From an uncultured bacterium (GTDB taxonomy: Bacteria > Actinomycetota > Coriobacteriia > Coriobacteriales > Coriobacteriaceae), in contig CATWBO010000049.1 of NCBI GenBank assembly GCA_958349055.1, positions 1 through 10,945 of the forward strand: a stretch of 10,945 nt of DNA, in the 5' to 3' direction. Positions 1 through 6,308 of the stretch are shown one piece after another (position 1 is the first letter of the stretch; the number at the start of each line of letters is the position of its first letter). The notes beneath the pieces are model-generated. The model saw only the letters and a list, made by a program, of their open reading frames with translations, did no database searches and had not been told where the DNA came from. The translations under genes and the position numbers were made by a program.

Positions 1-7
1 CTTTGTT

Positions 8-33
8 CCCACACCCCCCCCCCCCCCTGTGGG
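8..33. repeat. C14 homopolymer flanked by a 6 bp inverted repeat
   Basis: Positions 14-27 are fourteen consecutive C. They are flanked exactly by CCCACA (8-13) and TGTGGG (28-33), which are reverse complements, so the homopolymer forms the whole loop of a 6 bp hairpin. The tract lies about 100 bp beyond the 3' end of asd, outside any gene I can support. Mononucleotide runs of this length are slippage-prone, so its length may vary within a population or be misread by the assembler. From 28 to about 95 the DNA is very GC-rich with small self-complementary stretches and no recognisable gene. Confidence 0.8.
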
Positions 34-94
34 GCGCTTGGCCCGCGGCGCCGACGGAGCCGCAAATGCCGCCACACATGGTCGAGGACGTTCT

Positions 95-120
95 GAAAAC
101 TAGGCCCGGCCCCACCGGAC
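95..120 (-). terminator. weak candidate intrinsic terminator downstream of asd
   Basis: Read on the minus strand, 9 nt beyond the asd stop, GTCCGG (120-115) can pair with CCGGGC (109-104) around the loop TGGGG, giving 6 bp with one G-T wobble, followed by CTAGTTTTC. The stem is short and the T run is only four, so this is a weak call. The same bases could instead be one arm of a larger palindrome whose other arm lies left of the window. Confidence 0.3.
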
Positions 121-128
121 AGGTCACA

Positions 129-1154
129 CTACTCGCAGAGCAGCTTAGCGATCTGGACGGCGTTGGTTGCCGCGCCCTTACGGATTTGGTCGCCGCAGCA
201 CCAGAAGGTGATGCCACGCGCGACCTCGGGGTTCGAAATGTCGCGACGCACGCGACCGACCCAGATCAGGTCCTGGTCGGAGGTATCCATCGGCATGGGG
301 AAGCGATCGTGCGCATCCTCGGCGCTCATATCGTCAACCAGCTTCACGCCCGGAGCGGCAGCCAGCGCGGCACGAGCCTCCTCGACCGTAATGTCGCGCT
401 CAAACTCGAGCGTAATGCTCTCGGAATGCGAACGCAGCACCGGCACGCGCACGCAGGTGCAGTTTACGCGCAACTCGGGCAGGTGCATAATCTTGCGGCC
501 CTCGTTTTGCAGCTTCATTTCCTCGGAAGTAAAGCCTTCCTCCTTGACGCCGCCGATCTGCGGAATCAGGTTGCTCGCCAGCTGGGCGGCAAATGCACGC
601 GGCTCGGGAATCTCCTCGCCGCGGCCCAGGGCGGCCAACTGAGCCTCGAGCTCGGCCATACCGGGAGCGCCGGCACCCGAAGCCGCCTGATACGTCGAGA
701 CGATCATGCGCTTTACGCCAGCAAGCTGGTGCAGCGGCCACGTGGGAACCAGGCCGATGATGGTCGCGCAGTTGGGGTTGGCGATAAGGCCGTGATGCCA
801 CTTGATGTCGTCGGCGTTGATCTCGGGCACGACCAGCGGCACCTCGGGGTCCATGCGGAAGGCATGGCTGTTGTCGACCACGACGGCGCCGCGCTTGACG
901 GCCTCGGGCAGCAGCTCCTTCGCGATGTCGTCGCCGGCAGCGCCGAGTACGATGTCGCAGCCCTCAAAGGCCTCGGGGCAAGCCTCTTCGATCACAACCT
1001 GCTCGCCGCGGAACTCGACGGTCTTGCCCGCAGAGCGCGCGCTCGCTAGCAGCTTGAGCTTGCCGACCGGAAACTCCTGCTCGTTGAGGCACTCAAGCAT
1101 CTGGGTGCCCACGGCTCCCGTCGCGCCCAAAATAGCAACCGTGTACTGTTTCAT
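129..1154 (-). CDS. asd: aspartate-semialdehyde dehydrogenase
   Basis: Encodes a 341-residue cytosolic enzyme that reduces aspartyl-4-phosphate to aspartate semialdehyde with NADPH, the branch point toward lysine/diaminopimelate and threonine/methionine. Visible marks are the N-terminal nucleotide-binding GATGAVG (10-16), the catalytic cysteine in NPNCATI (Cys129), the QAASGAG segment (156-162), EEMK (211-214) and the substrate-binding/catalytic stretch VPVLRSHSES (237-246, His243). Length is normal for the family. The frame stays open for 49 more codons upstream, but ATG at 1154 is the start: GGGGGAAG lies just before it and the protein begins directly with the conserved KQYTVAILGATG. It lies 173 bp downstream of lysC on the same strand, so the two may be co-transcribed. 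The stop is TAG at 131-129. Confidence 0.96.
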   Translation of the reverse strand: MKQYTVAILGATGAVGTQMLECLNEQEFPVGKLKLLASARSAGKTVEFRGEQVVIEEACPEAFEGCDIVLGAAGDDIAKELLPEAVKRGAVVVDNSHAFRMDPEVPLVVPEINADDIKWHHGLIANPNCATIIGLVPTWPLHQLAGVKRMIVSTYQAASGAGAPGMAELEAQLAALGRGEEIPEPRAFAAQLASNLIPQIGGVKEEGFTSEEMKLQNEGRKIMHLPELRVNCTCVRVPVLRSHSESITLEFERDITVEEARAALAAAPGVKLVDDMSAEDAHDRFPMPMDTSDQDLIWVGRVRRDISNPEVARGITFWCCGDQIRKGAATNAVQIAKLLCE

Positions 1155-1231
1155 GCTTCCCCCTTTAAAGGCTGTGGCTTTTGCCCGCACGCCGAGCAGG
1201 CCGATTATTGTTGCCAGTGTATACAAGAACA

Positions 1232-1252
1232 GGGCGGGCACGAAACCCGCCC
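1232..1252 (-). terminator. GC hairpin between lysC and asd, possible terminator or attenuator
   Basis: On the minus strand GGGCGGG (1252-1246) pairs perfectly with CCCGCCC (1238-1232) around the loop TTTCGTG, about 75 nt after the lysC stop. It is followed by TGTTCTTGT, only a poor T tract. It could weaken read-through from lysC into asd rather than fully stop it. I see no convincing promoter between it and the asd start at 1154. A smaller TCCCA/TGGGA hairpin lies at 1303-1321, immediately after the lysC stop. Confidence 0.35.
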
Positions 1253-1255
1253 CGT

Positions 1256-1277
1256 CGAAACGAAACCGAAACGAAAC
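1256..1277. repeat. short CGAAA tandem tract
   Basis: Four CGAAA units, one of them followed by an extra C, lie head to tail in the lysC-asd intergenic region, next to the GC hairpin at 1232-1252. No function is evident. It may be a low-complexity tract or a single-stranded spacer in the transcript. Confidence 0.6.
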
Positions 1278-1327
1278 GCCCCGCCGTAGTTTTTGAAGCA
1301 AGTCCCAAAAATCTACTGGGATAGCAG

Positions 1328-2716
1328 CTACTTGTGGAGCGCGGCCGGAGCGGGATCGACCGGCACGGGAGCCTCCAGGTCGGAGACCTTCACGATACCG
1401 TTCTCGTCCGAGAAGGCACGGTAAATGGTCTGAATCGCCAGATCGAAGTCCTTCTCCTCGACGCCGATAATGATGTTGATCTCGTCGCAGCTCTGCGAAA
1501 TCATGCGCACGCTCACGCCGGCCTGGCCAAGCATGCCAAACAGATGGCCCGAGATACCTGCACGGCCGCGCAGGTTACGGCCGACGGTCGCGATGAGCGC
1601 CAAGCCCTCGACAACCTCGATCTCGAGCGGCTCGACCTCCTGCTGAATGTCGCCCACAAGCGAGTACAGCGAATCGTGAACGTCCTGCTCCTGCACCACG
1701 GCGCCAAAGCGGTCGACGCCGGTGGGCATGTGCTCAACGGAAACGTCATAGCGCTCGAACACCGAAAGCGCGCGGCGCATAAAGCCGACACGGGGCTTGG
1801 TGCGGTCGCGGGCCACATTGATGGCGACAAAACCGCGTTTGCCGGTCACGCCGGTAATGATGGGCTCTGCCTCACCCTCGTCAGCCGTCTCGCTAATGAT
1901 GGTGCCAGGGTCCTGCGGCGCGTTGGTGTTCTTGATGACCAGCGGAATGCCCGCCTCGCGTACGGGGAACACGGCCTCCTCGTGCAGGACGCTTGCGCCC
2001 ATGTACGAAAGCTCGCGCAGCTCCTCGTAGGTAACGCGCGCAATGGGCTGAGCCTCGGGCACGATGCGCGGGTCAGCAGAGTAGAAGCCCGAGACGTCGG
2101 TCCAGTTCTCGTACAGGTCGGCGCCCAGGCACTTGGCCAGGATCGAACCGGAAATATCGCCGCCGCCGCGGTCGAGCAGCTTGATTTGGCCCTCACGCGT
2201 CGCGCCGTAGAAACCGGGCATGACAAAGCCGCCCTGCTGACCGTACTCCTGCACCAGCTCGGAGGTGCGGTTCATGCTGAGCGTACCGTCGTGATGGAAC
2301 GCCACGACCGTCGCGGCATCCAGGAACGGCAGGCCCAGGTACTCGGCCATCAGGCGGGCGGTAAAGTACTCGCCGCGGCTCACAAGCTCCTCGGTGGAGT
2401 AGCCGCCCGAGCGGGCACGCTCGGCAAAGGCCGCAAACTCCTCGCGGATGGGATAGGTGAGCCCTAGCTCGTCAGCAATATCAAAGTAGCGCTGGCCAAT
2501 GTCCTCGAGCAGCTCCTCGCACGACACGTGGTACTTAACGTGTGCGTTAACCAAGTAGAGCAGGTCGGTCACCTTGGTATCGCCCTTAAAGCGGCGACCG
2601 CAGGCAGAAACCACCACAAAACGGCGGGCCGGGTCGGCATCGACAATGGCCTTGATCTTCTTAAAGTGTTCGGCGTCGGCGACCGACGAGCCGCCAAACT
2701 TGGCAATCTTAATCAT
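1328..2716 (-). CDS. lysC: aspartate kinase with C-terminal ACT domains
   Basis: Encodes a 462-residue aspartokinase that phosphorylates aspartate, the first committed step to lysine, threonine and methionine. The N-terminal amino-acid kinase domain shows KFGGSS (6-11), the phosphate-binding LLDRGGGDISGS (180-191), ENWTDVSGFYSADPR (203-217) and YMGASVLHEEAVFP (238-251). Two ACT-type regulatory regions follow, roughly 297-365 and 373-440, the second carrying VGRNLRGRAGISGHLF and SQSCDEINIIIG. The tandem ACT layout implies feedback control by an end-product amino acid, but which one cannot be read from sequence. There is no fused homoserine dehydrogenase domain. The start ATG at 2716 gives the conserved MIKIAKFGGSS; its GAAAGG ribosome site is rather distant, about 13 nt. 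The gene is divergent from thrC. Confidence 0.96.
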   Translation of the reverse strand: MIKIAKFGGSSVADAEHFKKIKAIVDADPARRFVVVSACGRRFKGDTKVTDLLYLVNAHVKYHVSCEELLEDIGQRYFDIADELGLTYPIREEFAAFAERARSGGYSTEELVSRGEYFTARLMAEYLGLPFLDAATVVAFHHDGTLSMNRTSELVQEYGQQGGFVMPGFYGATREGQIKLLDRGGGDISGSILAKCLGADLYENWTDVSGFYSADPRIVPEAQPIARVTYEELRELSYMGASVLHEEAVFPVREAGIPLVIKNTNAPQDPGTIISETADEGEAEPIITGVTGKRGFVAINVARDRTKPRVGFMRRALSVFERYDVSVEHMPTGVDRFGAVVQEQDVHDSLYSLVGDIQQEVEPLEIEVVEGLALIATVGRNLRGRAGISGHLFGMLGQAGVSVRMISQSCDEINIIIGVEEKDFDLAIQTIYRAFSDENGIVKVSDLEAPVPVDPAPAALHK

Positions 2717-2766
2717 GGGCTTGAGGTTACCTTTCTAAAAGCCTCTGCAAACCTGTTTTGCGCGCT

Positions 2767-2776
2767 CTGATACCAT
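2767..2776. promoter_or_regulatory. possible extended -10 elements in the divergent lysC/thrC gap
   Basis: The 103 bp between the lysC and thrC starts must hold promoters for both directions. On the plus strand TGATACCAT (2768-2776) resembles an extended -10 (TGnTAnnnT) about 44 bp before the thrC start. The same bases on the minus strand read TGGTATCAG, also extended -10-like, for lysC. Neither has a good -35 at 17 bp. A small GCAAA/TTTGC hairpin lies just beside it. Shared use of one site by both genes is inference. Confidence 0.28.
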
Positions 2777-2804
2777 GGTTTCACCGATTGGGACCAAGGC
2801 ATCC

Positions 2805-2810
2805 GAGGAG
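2805..2810 (+). promoter_or_regulatory. ribosome binding site deciding the thrC start
   Basis: GAGGAG, 9 nt before ATG at 2820. The frame is open upstream to 2775, but this site, and the family-typical N-terminus GTYHSTRG immediately after 2820, favour the internal ATG. Confidence 0.85.
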
Positions 2811-2819
2811 CAGTGTTAT

Positions 2820-4337
2820 ATGGGAACTTATCATAGTACACGAGGACGCACTTTATCGTGCTCAAGTAAGGTGGCAATCCGTACCGGCATCGCTCCCGAC
2901 GGGGGTTTGTTTGTCTCGGACGAGCTGGGCACCCAGCAGGTCGATATCAGCTCGCTTGCAGATAAATCGTACTTTGAAATCGCTCAAGATGTGTTGGGAA
3001 TGTTACTGAATGATTACACGGCCGAAGAAATTTCGGCGTGCGTCGACGAGGCATACCGCGGCACGTTCGCGAGCGAAGAGATCACGCCGCTCGTCAAACT
3101 CGACGCCGCACCGGGTGCCAATGCCCCGCAGACCTATGTGATGGAGCTCTTTGGCGGCCCCACGAGCGCCTTTAAGGATGTCGCCCTGCAGATGCTCCCC
3201 CGCCTGATGGCACGCACCTCCGCCAAGGACGGCGGCGCCGAGCGCATCATGATCGTCACCGCTACGTCGGGCGACACCGGTAAGGCCGCACTCGCCGGTT
3301 TTGCCGATGCTCCGGGCACGGGCATCACCGTCTTTTATCCCGAGGGCAAGGTCAGCCGCGTCCAGAACCTGCAGATGTCCACGCAGGAGGGCGACAACGT
3401 CGCCGTATGCGGCATCCGCGGCAACTTCGATGACGCCCAGAGCGCCGTCAAGCGCATCTTTGCCGATAAGGAGCTGGCCGAGCGCCTGGAGGCCGCCGGC
3501 ACCGTGCTCTCGAGCGCCAACTCCATCAACGTTGGCCGTCTGGTGCCGCAGGTCGTCTACTACTTTGCCGCCTATGCGCAGCTGCTGCGCGCCGGCGCCA
3601 TCGAGGCCGGCGACGCCGTAGAGTTCTGCGTACCCACCGGCAACTTTGGCGATATCCTGGCCGGCTACTACGCCAAGCGCATGGGCCTGCCCGTCGCCAA
3701 GCTCGTCGTGGCGAGCGACAAGAACAACGTGCTCGCCGACTTCTTGACCACCGGCGTTTACGACCGCAACCGCCCGTTCTTCACGACCATCTCGCCGTCG
3801 ATGGACATCCTTATTAGCTCCAACCTGGAGCGCATGCTGTACTTCCTGTCCGACGGTGATTACGAGCTCGTTGCCGGCCTTATGGATCAGCTTGCCCAGA
3901 CCGGTCGCTACGAGGTGCCCGCCGAGCTGCTGGCCAAGATTCAGAGCGTGTTTGGCTGCGGCTGGGCCAGCGAGGACGAGGTCCGCGCTGCCATCAAGAG
4001 CTGCTGGGGCGCCAACGGCTACGTGATCGACCCGCACACCGCTTGCGGCTATCATGTCTTTGAGCAGGTCGCCCCCGCCGAGGACGCCAAGGCCCGCGTG
4101 CTGCTTTCGACCGCCAGCCCCTACAAGTTCCCGCGCGCCTGCTGCGACGCCCTGGGGCTCAACGTTCCCGAGGACGACTTTGAGGCCATGCGCGTGCTCG
4201 AGCAGGCAACCAACACGGTCGCCCCGACCCAGCTCGCCGAACTCGAATCCAAACCCGTCCGCTTCGAAGACGTCTGCGACGTCGATGAGATGGCAAGCTA
4301 CGTCGAGTCCGCAGCAAAAAAGATGGCTTCCAACTAA
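2820..4337 (+). CDS. thrC: threonine synthase
   Basis: Encodes a 505-residue PLP enzyme that converts O-phosphohomoserine to threonine and phosphate, the last pathway step. It begins with YHSTRG (4-9), typical of the long threonine synthase class. PLP-handling motifs are visible: FGGPTSAFKD (111-120) with Lys119 as the expected Schiff-base lysine, TATSGDTGKAA (147-157), NSINVGRLVPQ (234-244) and VPTGNFGD (271-278), which should cradle the cofactor phosphate. Length suits the E. coli/yeast-like class and is longer than the roughly 350-residue Bacillus-like class. The gene is divergent from lysC and ends in a strong hairpin terminator, so its transcript probably stops before thrB, which supplies its substrate. 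No Thr/Ile-rich leader peptide was found in front. Confidence 0.96.
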   Translation: MGTYHSTRGRTLSCSSKVAIRTGIAPDGGLFVSDELGTQQVDISSLADKSYFEIAQDVLGMLLNDYTAEEISACVDEAYRGTFASEEITPLVKLDAAPGANAPQTYVMELFGGPTSAFKDVALQMLPRLMARTSAKDGGAERIMIVTATSGDTGKAALAGFADAPGTGITVFYPEGKVSRVQNLQMSTQEGDNVAVCGIRGNFDDAQSAVKRIFADKELAERLEAAGTVLSSANSINVGRLVPQVVYYFAAYAQLLRAGAIEAGDAVEFCVPTGNFGDILAGYYAKRMGLPVAKLVVASDKNNVLADFLTTGVYDRNRPFFTTISPSMDILISSNLERMLYFLSDGDYELVAGLMDQLAQTGRYEVPAELLAKIQSVFGCGWASEDEVRAAIKSCWGANGYVIDPHTACGYHVFEQVAPAEDAKARVLLSTASPYKFPRACCDALGLNVPEDDFEAMRVLEQATNTVAPTQLAELESKPVRFEDVCDVDEMASYVESAAKKMASN

Positions 4338-4350
4338 AACCCCTTATAAG

Positions 4351-4381
4351 GCGCCGGCGAAAGCCGGCGCACCTTCTTTTT
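4351..4381 (+). terminator. strong intrinsic terminator after thrC
   Basis: A perfect 8 bp stem, GCGCCGGC (4351-4358) with GCCGGCGC (4363-4370), is closed by a GAAA tetraloop and followed by ACCTTCTTTTTAT. Weak flanking AAGG/CCTT pairing may lengthen the stem. It lies 13 nt past the thrC stop. This is the best terminator in the window. Confidence 0.92.
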
Positions 4382-4413
4382 ATTAAGCTTTCGGGATGAT
4401 GACGAGCATGCGA

Positions 4414-4525
4414 GCGGGTCTGGCCGTTTAGTTCGTCGCGAGTTCCGCACGAGCCGGAAAGCACTTAATGTGCTTTCCGAGCGAGCCAGGACTGCCCGAG
4501 CAGCGAACTAAACGGCCAGACCCGC
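4414..4525. repeat. nested palindrome upstream of thrB (22 bp outer arms, 10 bp inner arms)
   Basis: The outer arms at 4414-4435 and 4504-4525 are perfect 22 bp reverse complements (left arm starts GCGGGTCTGG, right arm ends CCAGACCCGC). Inside lies a perfect 10 bp hairpin, CGGAAAGCAC (4455-4464) and GTGCTTTCCG (4470-4479), with loop TTAAT. The two spacers, 4436-4454 and 4480-4503, are only partly complementary. It occupies the gap between the thrC terminator and thrB, with its right edge 2 nt before the thrB AGGAGG. There is no T tract, so it does not look like a terminator. As RNA it would form a very stable branched stem just in front of the ribosome site. A related element lies on the other side of thrB. 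Confidence 0.95.
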
Positions 4526-4527
4526 CC

Positions 4528-4533
4528 AGGAGG
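4528..4533 (+). promoter_or_regulatory. consensus Shine-Dalgarno of thrB
   Basis: AGGAGG, 6 nt before ATG at 4540 and 2 nt after the right arm of the upstream palindrome. It decides the start: the frame is open back to an ATG at 4468, but that lies within the inner hairpin and has no such site. Confidence 0.9.
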
Positions 4534-4539
4534 ACCCAC

Positions 4540-5421
4540 ATGATCAAAATCACCGTCCCAGCAACCAGCGCCAACCTAGGCATTGGCTACGACACCCTCG
4601 GCATGGCCGTCAGCCTCTACTCGCACTTCACCTTCGAGCGCGCCGACAAGCTCACCATCACGGGCTGCCCCGAGGAATTCCAAAACGAGAACAACCTGGT
4701 CTACGTGAGCTTTGTCGATGCGCTTGCCGCATGGGGCGAGCCGGCTTTTCCCGTTGCCATCGACATTCAGACTGACGTTCCCGTCGCTCGTGGCCTGGGT
4801 TCCAGCTCCACCTGCGTTGTCGCCGGCATTATGGCCGCCGCCGCGCTGACGGGCCACACCGTCGACCGCGCCGAGCTCGTCCGCATTGCCACCGAGGTCG
4901 AGGGCCATCCCGATAACGTCGCCCCCGCTATCCTGGGCGGCGCCGTCTGCTCCTTTACGCCGACCGATTCGCTCCCCCAGTGCCTGCGCTACGAGGTGAG
5001 CGATCGCCTGCGTTTTATTACCGTGATTCCGCCCTACGAGGTACACACGAGTGAGGCGCGCAAGGTCGTGCCGCAGGAGATTCCGCTTTCCACCGCCGTA
5101 TGGCAGATGGGCCGCATCGCCGGCATGACGCGCGGTCTCGAGACCGGCGATCTGGACCTGATTGCCGCCGCCAATGACGACCGTATTCAGGAGCCCTATC
5201 GCCGTCGCCTGATTCCCGACTACAACGCCGTGCGCGACACCTGTCTTAACGGCGGTGCCAAGACCATCTGGATCAGCGGCTCCGGCTCGACCCTCATGGC
5301 CGTAACCGATGACACTATCGTAGCCAAGTTCCTGCAGGTCAAGCTGCGCGAGCAGTTCCCCAAGTGTGACACGCACATTCTGACGTGCGACACCGAGGGC
5401 GCTCAAATCGAGTACCTGTAG
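4540..5421 (+). CDS. thrB: homoserine kinase (GHMP kinase family)
   Basis: Encodes a 293-residue cytosolic kinase that phosphorylates homoserine with ATP, giving the substrate for threonine synthase. GHMP-kinase motifs appear in order: the N-terminal PATSANLGIGYDTLG (7-21), the ATP-binding VPVARGLGSSSTC (80-92), TEVEGHPDNVAPA (118-130) and the C-terminal ISGSGSTLMA (245-254). Length is normal. The start at 4540 has a perfect Shine-Dalgarno. The gene sits alone between two large nested palindromes and behind the thrC terminator, so it either has its own promoter, which I could not identify convincingly between 4382 and 4527, or relies on read-through. Its stop codon is included in the outermost arm of the downstream palindrome. 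It is convergent with engB. Confidence 0.96.
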   Translation: MIKITVPATSANLGIGYDTLGMAVSLYSHFTFERADKLTITGCPEEFQNENNLVYVSFVDALAAWGEPAFPVAIDIQTDVPVARGLGSSSTCVVAGIMAAAALTGHTVDRAELVRIATEVEGHPDNVAPAILGGAVCSFTPTDSLPQCLRYEVSDRLRFITVIPPYEVHTSEARKVVPQEIPLSTAVWQMGRIAGMTRGLETGDLDLIAAANDDRIQEPYRRRLIPDYNAVRDTCLNGGAKTIWISGSGSTLMAVTDDTIVAKFLQVKLREQFPKCDTHILTCDTEGAQIEYL

Positions 5422-5601
5422 ACATCGCTAGTTAATCCCTTCGGGCCGCCCAAGGGTATCCCCTTAAAAACGTCCTCGCACTTGAGGCCCGCTTATCCTG
5501 CTCCTTCGGAGCTACGGATAAGCGGGCCTCGTGCTGCGGAATGTTTTTAAGGGGATACCCTTGGGCGGCCCTACAGCAACGTGGTCGACGATGTCTATAG
5601 G
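5415..5601. repeat. multi-level nested palindrome downstream of thrB (29 bp perfect arms)
   Basis: Four nested complementary levels are visible. The outermost arms, 5415-5427 and 5589-5601, match at 12 of 13 and include the thrB stop. The main arms, 5443-5471 and 5543-5571, are perfect over 29 bp (left begins GGGCCGCCCAAGG, right ends CCTTGGGCGGCCC). The inner arms, 5484-5498 and 5516-5530, are perfect over 15 bp (GAGGCCCGCTTATCC and its complement). The innermost stem is GCTCC/GGAGC (5500-5504, 5508-5512) with loop TTC. GTTTTTAA follows the inner stem by 12 nt on both strands, so it might serve as a two-way terminator between the convergent thrB and engB. The extent of perfect pairing far exceeds what termination needs. 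Confidence 0.95.
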
Positions 5602-5652
5602 AACCCACGCTTTGAAGGGGCGCCGGGCTGATGGTTTGGCTTTTTATTGGTA

Positions 5653-5685
5653 GGGGCCCTTACTGGGATGGGACCCTTACTAGAG
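5653..5685. repeat. imperfect 17 bp direct repeat at the engB 3' end
   Basis: CCCTTACT occurs at 5657-5664 and 5674-5681, each preceded by GGG, with a 17 bp period; the second copy contains the engB stop (CTA on the plus strand at 5680-5682). It may be a small local duplication. Between 5602 and 5650 I see no gene and no convincing hairpin. Confidence 0.6.
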
Positions 5686-6270
5686 GCAGGCCTCGGCGAT
5701 GCGCTTTTTGAGTTCGTCGATGCCGGTGCCGGTCTGGGAGCTTGTGATGATTACGTTTTCGGCCGGGACGTTGAGCTGCTTTTTGATGGCCGCTGCCTGG
5801 CGGGCCTGCTGGGTGCGGCTGAGCTTGTCGGCTTTGGTGAGGCAGACGATAAAGTTGAACTCGTTGCCCTGCAGATAGTCGATCATGTCGTGATCGAGCT
5901 TGCTCGGGTCGTGACGAATATCCACCAGCGACACGACTAGGTTAAAGCTGCGCTCCGAGTCGAAGAAGTCGCCGATAAGTTCTGCCCAGCGGTCACGCTC
6001 GGCCTTGGAGCGACGGGCGAAACCGTAACCCGGCAGGTCCACGAAATGCACGTCGTCGGCCTCAAAGAAGTTGATGTTGCTCGTCTTGCCCGGCGTACTG
6101 GAAACCTTGACCAGGTTCTTGCGACCAAAGAGCTTGTTCATAATCGACGACTTGCCCACGTTGGAGCGGCCGACAAAGCTCACCTCGGGGCAGGTGGACT
6201 CGGGAATCTGCGAAACCTTGCCGTAGCTGGCGACGAACTTGGCAAGCTGGTAGTTAATGGAATCGGCCAT
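5680..6270 (-). CDS. engB: ribosome biogenesis GTP-binding protein EngB/YsxC
   Basis: Encodes a 196-residue single-domain GTPase of the TrmE-Era-EngA-YihA class, needed for assembly of the large ribosomal subunit. All G motifs are visible: G1 GRSNVGKSS (34-42), G2 STPGKT (58-63), G3 DLPGYG (78-83), G4 TKAD (145-148) and G5 near TSSQTG (176-181). Length is typical. ATG at 6270 is preferred because AAGGAG stands 5 nt before it; an in-frame GTG two codons upstream overlaps that site. It starts 38 bp after the mtnN stop on the same strand, so the two are probably co-transcribed. It is convergent with thrB, with the large palindrome between them. Confidence 0.95.
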   Translation of the reverse strand: MADSINYQLAKFVASYGKVSQIPESTCPEVSFVGRSNVGKSSIMNKLFGRKNLVKVSSTPGKTSNINFFEADDVHFVDLPGYGFARRSKAERDRWAELIGDFFDSERSFNLVVSLVDIRHDPSKLDHDMIDYLQGNEFNFIVCLTKADKLSRTQQARQAAAIKKQLNVPAENVIITSSQTGTGIDELKKRIAEACL

Positions 6271-6275
6271 GGACA

Positions 6276-6281
6276 CTCCTT
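6276..6281 (-). promoter_or_regulatory. ribosome binding site deciding the engB start
   Basis: AAGGAG on the minus strand with a 5 nt spacer to ATG at 6270. It excludes the GTG at 6276, which lies within the site itself. Confidence 0.8.
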
Positions 6282-6308
6282 GGTCGTAGGTTCTTACAAA
6301 AGAGCGCG

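Noticed and set aside
3..1049. Plus-strand open frame of 348 codons opposite asd
   Set aside because: It is antisense to a complete, motif-bearing asd and arises from GC-rich codon structure; its translation shows no domain.
1155..1301. Upstream extension of asd by 49 codons
   Set aside because: The extra residues do not resemble the family, and a strong ribosome site stands directly before ATG at 1154; the extension also crosses the GC hairpin.
2805..2822. T-box or other known riboswitch before thrC
   Set aside because: The leader is too short (at most about 100 nt shared with the divergent lysC side) and shows no T-box sequence or matching stems.
3003..4055. Minus-strand open frame of 350 codons inside thrC
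   Set aside because: Antisense shadow of a clear threonine synthase, without recognisable motifs.
4396..4431. Mini-ORF MMTSMRAGLAV before thrB as an attenuation leader peptide
   Set aside because: Only one Thr and no Ile, no ribosome site, and its stop falls within the palindrome arm; it does not look like a Thr/Ile-sensing leader.
4414..5601. Palindromes as integron attC sites or a CRISPR array
   Set aside because: No GTTRRRY/RYYYAAC simple sites at the ends, no integrase in view, and no regularly spaced direct repeats; the arms also differ between the two elements.
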